A DNA stretch of 64,000 nucleotides from Candidatus Scalindua sp. (GTDB lineage: Bacteria > Planctomycetota > Brocadiia > Brocadiales > Scalinduaceae), in NCBI GenBank assembly GCA_021776915.1, contig JAIQZU010000084.1, forward strand, positions 147,709 to 211,708, written 5' to 3'. Below are positions 17,685 through 25,432 of this stretch, piece after piece. The translations under genes and the position numbers were made by a program. Position 1 is the stretch's first letter; each line of letters begins with the position of its first letter. The notes under the pieces are model-generated. The model was given only the letters and a program-made list of their open reading frames with translations, was not told where the DNA came from and did no database searches.

Positions 17685-19541
17685 TCACTGTAAAGTACAT
17701 TCTGAAAACCATTTCATAAATACGTATATCCTAAACCACTTCTCAGCACTAAGATGATCATAGTTATTTCTGTCCAGTTGGAATGCATCCTCACAATCGG
17801 ATTTCAATATGGACCCCTTCCTGAACTTACCGGAATGTAACAAATCCAACATTTCATCACCTAAAATCTTGTAGATAAAATGAGCGTTGTTTCCCGGACG
17901 GGGACTCTTTGTCTTGCGCTGTACGACCTCAAGTGGAAGATACTTCTCCATGGCCTTGCGAAGCATGGCTTTATTCCTGCCATTCTCCATGAATTCAACA
18001 TATTTGTATTTAAATACCGTCTCCAACAATTTATGGTCTAAGAACGGAACGCGGGCTTCTATGCTAAAGGCCATAGAATTTCTATCTTCCATCCTGAGCA
18101 CATACGGGAGGTCTCTCTCGAAAAGATGCTGCCTGGTGTGAGCAAAAAAATAGTTACCGCAATTATCTGAGATTTGTGGATAATGAGATCTTTCAACGAT
18201 ATCCGTGTGGGCATTAATAAACTCAGATGCAAGAGTATTATAAGCAGTAATATTCTCCTGTCCGCTCAACCTCGATAAAACTATTTCTTCGTATGAATTC
18301 AGGCCCTTCCTGATACTCTCCTCGGTCACCTCCATGAAATCTACTGCACCCTTTATGGCGCGGCTATATTCATCGATCTTCTCTTCCTTCAGCAACATAA
18401 ATAAAAATGGATACAACATCCGCCTGTAACCACCGAAAACTTCATCTCCACCCTCCCCAACGAGCAAAACCTTTATTTTCTCTTTTGAGATAGCCCTCCT
18501 TAACAAATACTGATAAATACAACTACTTGACTGGAAAGGCTCATCATGTGCGTTAAGCACATCACTAACTACCTGAGGAATATTTTTGAAATCCAGCCCC
18601 AGATAAGAGTGCTTCACACCGGTATACTCAACTGTCCTTTCTATCCAGGACGATTCATCAAGTGTTTCCGGAGGTATCACACTAAATGCCTGGAGTGTGT
18701 ATGGAGAATCATTTACTGAATTAGCTACCGCTGTCACTGAGGAAGAGTCCATGCCTCCGCTTAATGTCGTAGCTACCGGTACGTCAGAACGCAGATGCAA
18801 AGACATGGCCTCAAGAAAGATGTGGTTGAATTCGTCTATGTTGAAATCTCTATCTCCTTCGCAGGAAAGAGACCAGTACTTCTGCCTGATAACGCTATCT
18901 TCGGCAATCCTAATATAAGTGGCAGGAGGTACTGAGCTTATATACCTGAAAAATGTTGCATCCGAATCATCCAACCATCCCTTTGCAAGATACTTAAAGA
19001 CTGTGTTCTCATCAACAGCCCTGCTGTGAGGAACATATTCGAGAATGCATTTGATCTCCGAGGATATCGCATAAAAGTTTTTGTCTTCATAAATGTATAG
19101 CGGTTTTATCCCTAAGCGATCCCTGTAAATATGCAGTTCCTGTCGCTTCGTATCCCATACGGTAAAGGCAAACATACCCCTGAGATGCTCTGTACAGGAA
19201 GAACCAAAATGCTCAAAACTCTTCAGTAATACCTCAGTATCCGAATTGGTTCGGAAAGAATACCCCTTCTTTACCAAATAATCCCGCAGTTCTGTGTAGT
19301 TGTATATCTCACCGTTAAAAGCGATAACAAACCTTTTATCGTCGGATAACATGGGCTGATGTCCCATATCTGAAGTGTCTATGATACTGAGACGTCGGAA
19401 ATAGACTCCCCACCGTTCGTCAACATACACTCCCTCATCATCAGGCCCGCGATGAAGCAGTTTCTTGCCAACTTCCATAATTCTGGCCTTTTTGCCAGAC
19501 AGATTTTCTGTCTTACTTAAAACTCCAAAAAATCCACACAC
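17685..19541 (-). CDS. Asparagine synthase (glutamine-hydrolysing) paralog
   Basis: 618 residues. The start is GTG at 19539-19541, placing Cys2 after the initiator (MCGFFG). The glutaminase domain contains LLHRGPDDEGV and FNGEIYNYTEL; the synthetase domain contains TLSGGMDSSSV and EGGDEVFGGY. It is a typical AsnB-type enzyme found in capsule and exopolysaccharide clusters, probably amidating a sugar acid. The start abuts the stop of the upstream methyltransferase (TAA GTG). It differs clearly in sequence from the neighbouring asparagine synthase, so the pair is old or was acquired separately. Confidence 0.87.
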   Translation of the reverse strand: MCGFFGVLSKTENLSGKKARIMEVGKKLLHRGPDDEGVYVDERWGVYFRRLSIIDTSDMGHQPMLSDDKRFVIAFNGEIYNYTELRDYLVKKGYSFRTNSDTEVLLKSFEHFGSSCTEHLRGMFAFTVWDTKRQELHIYRDRLGIKPLYIYEDKNFYAISSEIKCILEYVPHSRAVDENTVFKYLAKGWLDDSDATFFRYISSVPPATYIRIAEDSVIRQKYWSLSCEGDRDFNIDEFNHIFLEAMSLHLRSDVPVATTLSGGMDSSSVTAVANSVNDSPYTLQAFSVIPPETLDESSWIERTVEYTGVKHSYLGLDFKNIPQVVSDVLNAHDEPFQSSSCIYQYLLRRAISKEKIKVLLVGEGGDEVFGGYRRMLYPFLFMLLKEEKIDEYSRAIKGAVDFMEVTEESIRKGLNSYEEIVLSRLSGQENITAYNTLASEFINAHTDIVERSHYPQISDNCGNYFFAHTRQHLFERDLPYVLRMEDRNSMAFSIEARVPFLDHKLLETVFKYKYVEFMENGRNKAMLRKAMEKYLPLEVVQRKTKSPRPGNNAHFIYKILGDEMLDLLHSGKFRKGSILKSDCEDAFQLDRNNYDHLSAEKWFRIYVFMKWFSECTLQ

Positions 19542-20471
19542 TTATTCGTCTCTCTTAATACTGTCCAACCGGTCGAACCTGGCCAAAGTTTCATCTATAG
19601 AATCCCGCTTGCCGGCATCTATGATACTAAAAAAACGTTTCTCATCAGGAATATCTGATACCCTACCCATACAAAAGATGCCACCGGGCCGCGTCGGCCC
19701 ACAGATAGGATCGTCTGTAGTAAGCACAGGTTCCCAGCCATGCTTAATCATCATTAGTTCCATGGAAGTAAATGTAAAATACCTATGGTGATTGTGATTG
19801 AAATAGACTTTTGACTCGCCCTGAGGATGGCCCCTGCCTTCGAGAAGAAGATACCCGTCAGGCGCCGACGCCTTCCTGCAAATCTCAAGTACTCTATTCG
19901 GTGCATACACATGCTCAAGAGAACCCAGGATTATGGTAAATGCATATTTTCCGTTTTCCAGTTTCATATCTTCAGCACTCATCGCCTCAACCGGAAGGCC
20001 AAGTTTTTCTTTACCGTACTTGACAAACCCGGCATCAGGATCAGTGCCGTATGCTTCCCATCCGGCTTTCATAAAAGGGATAAGCATTGTCCCAACCGAA
20101 CAACCAACATCAAGCACAGCCCCTGATCCGTTGAAATATCCTTTTACTGCCTCGTATAAAAGGTCACCGCGCCTTTTCTGGTCATCAATAAACTTCTGGT
20201 CAGGCACTGAATTACCTTTAACTATATTGCGGTAAAACTTAGTATAATAATCATCATAAAACTTCCGGTTGAAACGCGGACTCTGGTAAAGAAACCCACA
20301 CCTGTTACACGCTACCACAGGTAATTTACCAAAGGTATCCTTTCCGATTGATATTATTTCTCGGACAACCGTTGTCTCTGCACACCCACAAACTTCACAA
20401 GGGACATCTTCAGCGCTGTACTCCCCCTCCATGCCAAGATGTGCGAGATAATCCCCCAAATATTTTTCCAT
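19542..20471 (-). CDS. Zinc-binding class I methyltransferase
   Basis: 309 residues. The N-terminus has a Cys4 zinc-binding module (CEVCGC ... CNRCGF, about residues 23-62), followed by LYQSPRF and a Rossmann methyltransferase core (AVLDVGCSVGTML, EAYGTDPD, ILGSLEHVY). This arrangement is common for C-methyl- or O-methyltransferases in deoxysugar and glycan clusters. It ends exactly where the next gene, an asparagine synthase, begins. The substrate is unknown. Confidence 0.82.
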   Translation of the reverse strand: MEKYLGDYLAHLGMEGEYSAEDVPCEVCGCAETTVVREIISIGKDTFGKLPVVACNRCGFLYQSPRFNRKFYDDYYTKFYRNIVKGNSVPDQKFIDDQKRRGDLLYEAVKGYFNGSGAVLDVGCSVGTMLIPFMKAGWEAYGTDPDAGFVKYGKEKLGLPVEAMSAEDMKLENGKYAFTIILGSLEHVYAPNRVLEICRKASAPDGYLLLEGRGHPQGESKVYFNHNHHRYFTFTSMELMMIKHGWEPVLTTDDPICGPTRPGGIFCMGRVSDIPDEKRFFSIIDAGKRDSIDETLARFDRLDSIKRDE

Positions 20472-20483
20472 GCGTTATCTCCT

Positions 20484-21212
20484 TTATTTAATACAGAGGA
20501 ACCCTTCAAAACATATATACTTAAACACAGTCACAACATCTACAAACCCCGCCCTCTTAAGAAGATCAATATTTCCTTGGGTGGAAAAAGGTTCTAATAT
20601 TCCTTTTAGGCTTCTGGATTTGGCAATTATCTCCTCAGAACTGTAACTTTGCTTTAATTTATAATCAGTGTACAGGCTTGTCATCATATCCTGAAACCTG
20701 GCGTCAGGGCCTCTAACCTTTTCGAACATAAGAAAAGCCCCTCCCCAGTTTAAAGTTTTATATATCTTATTTAACAACTCTTGTCTTAATCTTGGAGGAA
20801 CAAACTGGAGGGTGTAATAAGAGACAATGAAATCGCTGGGACTATAACCATAAAGGCTGATATCATCAACCACTAAGTCTACATTGTCTAGTCTTTCTTT
20901 CTCCTTGCCCAATTCCTTTTGGGCCTGCTCAATCATCACAGGTTCAATATCGATGCCTATCCACCTTACGGAAGGCTTATGCCTTTTAGCAAGCAGCTTG
21001 ATCAACGTAGCAGTAGATGCTCCCAGTTCATAGCAAGTAGAATCAGGCTTAACAAAGAAATCACTGATTTCAACGACTAACTCGTGTCCTGCATCGTAGA
21101 ATGGCACTGATCTTCTGACATGTTCATCAAAATTCTTCGGTGTATTATCTCCAAAAGTCCATGAAGCATTACCCGCGTTAATGCCCTCGCCAACTCCATT
21201 TAAATTATCCAT
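20484..21212 (-). CDS. Class I methyltransferase, CmoA-like
   Basis: 242 residues. The N-terminal FDEHVRRSVPFYDAGHELV and core CYELGASTATL and WIGIDIEPVMIEQAQ resemble the CmoA family (carboxy-SAM synthase) and its relatives. Its place between a sugar amidotransferase and another methyltransferase argues for a role in glycan or cofactor modification rather than tRNA. CmoA relatives can make carboxy-SAM, so a carboxymethyl donor is a possibility; this is speculative. Confidence 0.75.
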   Translation of the reverse strand: MDNLNGVGEGINAGNASWTFGDNTPKNFDEHVRRSVPFYDAGHELVVEISDFFVKPDSTCYELGASTATLIKLLAKRHKPSVRWIGIDIEPVMIEQAQKELGKEKERLDNVDLVVDDISLYGYSPSDFIVSYYTLQFVPPRLRQELLNKIYKTLNWGGAFLMFEKVRGPDARFQDMMTSLYTDYKLKQSYSSEEIIAKSRSLKGILEPFSTQGNIDLLKRAGFVDVVTVFKYICFEGFLCIK

Positions 21213-21228
21213 AACGCCCTCCTTTCAT

Positions 21229-22470
21229 TCACTGATCTTCGTAGAAGACAGCATGTCTTAACTTCCACACTCCTCCCTCCTTTTTCCAGAGGTGAGGAGA
21301 TCTGGCCTGGTCTATCAACTCCCAGAAATACTCCTCGTCTATATCCATATACTCAAGGATTTCTTTAAAGTACTTCTGAGGAAACTCGCCATCATATTTC
21401 TTAACAAGCGCAGCCCCTTCCGCTCTGACAATCTTGTGATTTCGTATTTCCTGGGCAGCATCCATGGTAGCTCTACCAAGACCGAATTTTATAAAACTTG
21501 TATAATAATGGAAGCCGTCTATTCTGTCATCGAGGCTGGCATATTTTGAATATGTCCCTTCCGTTCTTTCCGGATTGGCCTCGAATCCCGTATTTTCGAC
21601 AGCGTGATAATATACCTCCTGGGGGTCCCATCTTAGATAATAGCCAAGGAAATGATATTCCAGAGGGAAATCCTTCAATTCTTTTTCAATAAGAGGCAGA
21701 TATAACTGCAGATCATTAAGATCGATGTCAAATTCCTTGATCAGTTCATTCACATTCACTCCTCCCAGATATATCGATTCGTGATTGGAATCTGAATAAA
21801 AATATTTCTTCCTGAAACCCCTTTCTTCCGTTTCATTCATAGTAGAACATCCATACTCAAAAGGGCTCTCCCCATGAAAGACAAGAGGTATATTAAATTT
21901 CAGCGCCATCCTGAGACCGGCAAGCCTTTGTCCAAAGACAAAAGGCTGGAACGGATGCAAGAGGTTTATGAAGGCAAGTCTTGTCAATAGCCGGTGCACC
22001 CTGCCGTTCGGAGTTATCAGGATATTATCAAAACCGGAATGTATCCAGCTTTGGAAATTCTTCCAGCCGATATCCGTATATTTATGGGGCGCCCAGGTCA
22101 CTGTCAGGGGGTGCATCCCGTATTTATCTTTCAAGGTATGTGCAGTAAAGCCGCTGTCCTTGCCGCCGCTTCCGGGAATAATACAATCATAACTGCCGTC
22201 ATCAGACCGGAAACGATCACACAGTTCTATCAATTCTTTCTCGCGCTCCTCCCAGTCGATCACGTTATCCTTCATTTCTGCGTATCTGCAGGCAGAACAA
22301 ACCCCTTCTTCATCAAAGAAGGTCGTCTCTTTTACGGAGTCTTTTGTGAATCCAGCTTCATTGGTAGGCTGGGGACGCTGATTTGACAGAACGCACTTTT
22401 TGCAGAATTTAACCTCTGCGGGGAGGCCATATTTGACCTCAAGCTCGTTGTTTGTAGTAATCTGGCCCAT
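21229..22470 (-). CDS. N-acetyl sugar amidotransferase (PseA/WbpG-like)
   Basis: 413 residues. N-terminal zinc-type cysteines (CKKCVLSNQRP, then CSACRYAE) precede a PP-loop ATP pyrophosphatase motif (IIPGSGGKDSGF, about residue 100). This is the layout of enzymes that convert an N-acetyl group on a sugar to an acetamidino group, with ammonia from a HisH/HisF pair; both partners lie downstream in this operon. It directly follows the CMP-sugar synthetase gene, so the amidinated sugar is probably the nonulosonic acid made by neuB/neuC/neuA or its precursor. Confidence 0.87.
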   Translation of the reverse strand: MGQITTNNELEVKYGLPAEVKFCKKCVLSNQRPQPTNEAGFTKDSVKETTFFDEEGVCSACRYAEMKDNVIDWEEREKELIELCDRFRSDDGSYDCIIPGSGGKDSGFTAHTLKDKYGMHPLTVTWAPHKYTDIGWKNFQSWIHSGFDNILITPNGRVHRLLTRLAFINLLHPFQPFVFGQRLAGLRMALKFNIPLVFHGESPFEYGCSTMNETEERGFRKKYFYSDSNHESIYLGGVNVNELIKEFDIDLNDLQLYLPLIEKELKDFPLEYHFLGYYLRWDPQEVYYHAVENTGFEANPERTEGTYSKYASLDDRIDGFHYYTSFIKFGLGRATMDAAQEIRNHKIVRAEGAALVKKYDGEFPQKYFKEILEYMDIDEEYFWELIDQARSPHLWKKEGGVWKLRHAVFYEDQ

Positions 22471-22476
22471 AATAAT

Positions 22477-23202
22477 TTATCCTCCGCATTTTTTCTTGAT
22501 AAAACTTTCGGCTATCAACCAATCGTTTGCATCATCTATATTTATTGAAAACTCTTCAGACATGACATACGCCAGTACCTTGCCGCCGTAAATAGAGCCA
22601 GTCTCTTGAAAAATAGTTTTTCTGAATGCATATACCGCACCGTTTCTGGTATATGTCGGTTGGAGTTGTTGCCTCCGTGATATGATGGAGTTCCATTCAT
22701 CTCCTGTGAAAATCGACAGTTCATTGTGCTCGTTAATCAATAACTGCCAACCCGGATGGTATTTGGAAGGCAACATTGAGACGCTAACGATAGAATCAGC
22801 ACCGGAAGCAACAAGAGTGTCAATACACTCATCTATGTCCTTCGGAGATCTAAAAGGAGTCGTAGGTTGCAATAAAACTATTATTTGAGGCTCATACCTC
22901 TCTTCATCTTTCAGATAATTCAATGCATGTAAAACATAGTCTATTGCGGGAGAATCATCCTGTGAAATTCCAGGTGGCCTTAAAAATGGAACTTCTATCT
23001 CTGCAAGCCTTCCTATTCCAGCTATCTCCGGGCTGTCCGTACTCAAAATAATACGGGTAAGACGTCTACTCTGTTTTGCCGAATCAAAAGTGTATTCTAT
23101 TAAAGGTTTGTCGCCGAGCATTTTAATATTTTTCTTCTCTATACCCTTTGAGCCACCTCTAGCAGGTATAATCCCCAGAATATCTAATTTGTTGTTTCCC
23201 AC
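22477..23202 (-). CDS. neuA: CMP-nonulosonic acid synthetase
   Basis: 241 residues, acylneuraminate cytidylyltransferase family. The N-terminus reads IIPARGGSKGIEKKNIKMLGDKPLI, with the nucleotide-binding signature, and LLQPTTPFRSPKDI and YTRNGAVYA follow. It activates the nine-carbon sugar acid with CTP for transfer. It sits 12 bases after neuC, completing a neuB-neuC-neuA set. Whether the product is CMP-sialic, CMP-legionaminic or a related acid cannot be decided; a PseF or LegF role is possible. Confidence 0.87.
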   Translation of the reverse strand: MGNNKLDILGIIPARGGSKGIEKKNIKMLGDKPLIEYTFDSAKQSRRLTRIILSTDSPEIAGIGRLAEIEVPFLRPPGISQDDSPAIDYVLHALNYLKDEERYEPQIIVLLQPTTPFRSPKDIDECIDTLVASGADSIVSVSMLPSKYHPGWQLLINEHNELSIFTGDEWNSIISRRQQLQPTYTRNGAVYAFRKTIFQETGSIYGGKVLAYVMSEEFSINIDDANDWLIAESFIKKKCGG

Positions 23203-23214
23203 TCTAAATAATTG

Positions 23215-24378
23215 TCAGTAAGTAAACTTCTTATTCAGGTTCAGAGGCACTTTTTCAAGATGCCTGGCGATTTTTTCACCAGCGCTTCCGTCCCCAAAAA
23301 TAGTCTCTTGCGAATATCGTCCGTGTTCAAGCTGGTACTGAATCTTTTGTATTATATCTTCCCTGTCGTAGCCTGCGAAAACCACGTTCTTTCCGTGCTC
23401 CCGCCCTTCCTGTCTGTCACCGATAATAACAGCCGGAACCCCAAGAAACGACCCTTCTCTGATAAAAGAGCTGCTATTACCAATAAGACATTTGGCATTG
23501 GCCAGGAGACTAACAAAAATTTCAGGAGGAAAATTTATGTGAAATGAAAAGTCCGCTTCTGTCCTTGCTTCATGAAATTCCCGTATAGCCTTGGAGACAT
23601 CATCACTTCCGGCATCCGGATTAGGCCACAGTACTAATTTTGTCATAGGCATATCTTTAACTGCGGAAAGAGTAGTTTTCATTTGAACTGCCCCTTCTCC
23701 AAACGATGTAGTTACAGGATGCTGGAGGATTAACATGTAATCTTTACCCGGATCAAATGGGTTTCCGGTGCCTCTATTTATAAAATATTCTTTTGAAGGC
23801 GGAGTTTTATCTATATTATGAACAACATCCATAGCCGGACAACCTGCAAAGAAAACCCTGTCCGGATCCTCCCCCATCCTGATAATACGATCGGCACTTT
23901 CTCTGGTAGCAGGAAAATGTAAATGCGACAATTTGGTCACAGCATGTCTGACAGAGTTATCAATATTTCCGGATATTTCTCCACCCTGTACATGTGCCAG
24001 AGGAATGTTTAAATACGTTGATGCTATTGCGGTAGCCATAGTCTCATATCTGTCAGCAACGGTAACTACCACATCCGGCTTTAATTCCTGAAAAGCTGTG
24101 GACAACTCAATAATACCCATCCCTGTGGATTTAGCCTGAGTGGTTAAATTTTCACCCTCTACCAGATAGTGTATCTTCCAATCTGGTTCAAATCCGTCTT
24201 CCGCCATCACATCAACTGCGCGACCATATTTATAAAGCAATGCTGATGCGCCCACAATCAGCTGAAGCTCAAGATTATTGCTCTCTTTTACTGCTTTCAA
24301 AAGATATTTGATGCGGCCGTAGTTCGCCCGGCTCGCCACAACTACACATATTTTTCTCTTATACTCTCTATTTGACAT
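23215..24378 (-). CDS. neuC: Hydrolysing UDP-HexNAc 2-epimerase (NeuC/LegG type)
   Basis: 387 residues, GT-B-fold UDP-N-acetylglucosamine 2-epimerase family. Visible features are ASRANYGRIKYLL at the start, VADRYETMATA, AHVQGGEISG and NSSSFIREGSFLGVPAV near the end. It releases a ManNAc-type sugar for neuB. The start overlaps the end of neuB by 11 bases. The Arg-Ala-Asn-Tyr-Gly opening is the NeuC/LegG branch rather than WecB. Specificity for a 4-acetamido (legionaminic) substrate is possible. Confidence 0.87.
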   Translation of the reverse strand: MSNREYKRKICVVVASRANYGRIKYLLKAVKESNNLELQLIVGASALLYKYGRAVDVMAEDGFEPDWKIHYLVEGENLTTQAKSTGMGIIELSTAFQELKPDVVVTVADRYETMATAIASTYLNIPLAHVQGGEISGNIDNSVRHAVTKLSHLHFPATRESADRIIRMGEDPDRVFFAGCPAMDVVHNIDKTPPSKEYFINRGTGNPFDPGKDYMLILQHPVTTSFGEGAVQMKTTLSAVKDMPMTKLVLWPNPDAGSDDVSKAIREFHEARTEADFSFHINFPPEIFVSLLANAKCLIGNSSSFIREGSFLGVPAVIIGDRQEGREHGKNVVFAGYDREDIIQKIQYQLEHGRYSQETIFGDGSAGEKIARHLEKVPLNLNKKFTY

Positions 24379-25390
24379 CTTCCTCCCTTATGAAACTGTT
24401 TTTCTTTATATCTACTTTTAATATTTTCCCGATGACTTTCTGGTAATGTTTTGTGGGAATTCCAAGAGTGCGTGGCTTTCTGTCTTCAAGGTCATTTTGT
24501 GTTATTTTTTGACCTTGCCTAAGATCCTTGTTAACAACCAGCGATTTACCAAACATGGCTTTGAGCTTTTGGAATTTGGAAGCATCACCTTTATCAACAG
24601 GATGCTTGAGCATACCTTCTATAAACCTGATCCCTTTTACCAAAAGCTTAAATTCATCAATACTCAACGATGATGGTGAATCAGGGCCGAACATCCTTTT
24701 GTCAAAGACAGCATGACACTCTATAAACACAGCTCCCAGAGATACCGCCGCTAATGAAGGAAAAATCTCCCCGGAATGGTCTGAAAGCCCAACTTTCACA
24801 CCAAATCGCTTAGAAAGTTCAGGGATTACATTTAAGCCTACTTCTTGAGGTTTCGTCGGGTAACTAGTGGTGCATTGAAATAATGCAATCCTGCTTTCTG
24901 GATATTTAAAGAATCTGATTGTTTCCTCAATTTCCGTAAATGTACTCATTCCCGTTGAGATTAATACCTCCTTACCGGTTTTCTTTATTCTGTCCAACAT
25001 CAGAAAGTTATCGATTTCACCGGAAGCAATCTTATAACGTTTCACTCCTAAATCTTCCAAAAGTTCAACTGCAGAAAGAGAAAATGGTGAGGCTAGAAAC
25101 TCAACTCCTTTCTCATCGCAATGATGCTTGACGCCTATCCATTGCTCCCTTGTAAATTCCATCCGCTTCCAATAATCAAAACGAGTTTTGTCTACATAGC
25201 TGAAAGGCACACGAAACTTTTCATACTTAGAACTTTCCTTTTCCGCAATATGAACCTGAAATTTAATGATATCTACACCAACCGTCGCCAAGGCATCGAT
25301 ATATGAGTGAAGTATACCTAAACTCCCCTCATACGCCTGTGCTAACTCGGCTATAATCTTTACGTTGTAATCACTATCCATTGATTCCAT
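24368..25390 (-). CDS. neuB: N-acetylneuraminate/legionaminate synthase
   Basis: 340 residues. A TIM-barrel NeuB domain (residues about 8-275: IAELAQAYEGS, KFQVH, FLASPF, YKIASGEI, LISTGMST, LSDHSG) is followed by a C-terminal SAF domain (about 285-340, SLVVNKDLRQGQKI and LEDRKPRTLGIPT). It condenses phosphoenolpyruvate with an N-acetylated hexosamine to give a nonulosonic acid. It is the first gene of the neuB-neuC-neuA-amidotransferase run, 42 bases downstream of the YfhO-like gene. Confidence 0.88.
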   Translation of the reverse strand: MESMDSDYNVKIIAELAQAYEGSLGILHSYIDALATVGVDIIKFQVHIAEKESSKYEKFRVPFSYVDKTRFDYWKRMEFTREQWIGVKHHCDEKGVEFLASPFSLSAVELLEDLGVKRYKIASGEIDNFLMLDRIKKTGKEVLISTGMSTFTEIEETIRFFKYPESRIALFQCTTSYPTKPQEVGLNVIPELSKRFGVKVGLSDHSGEIFPSLAAVSLGAVFIECHAVFDKRMFGPDSPSSLSIDEFKLLVKGIRFIEGMLKHPVDKGDASKFQKLKAMFGKSLVVNKDLRQGQKITQNDLEDRKPRTLGIPTKHYQKVIGKILKVDIKKNSFIREEDVK

Positions 25391-25432
25391 TATGCGCTCA
25401 ATGTGGAATTTCTAATTACCAAAACATTATAA

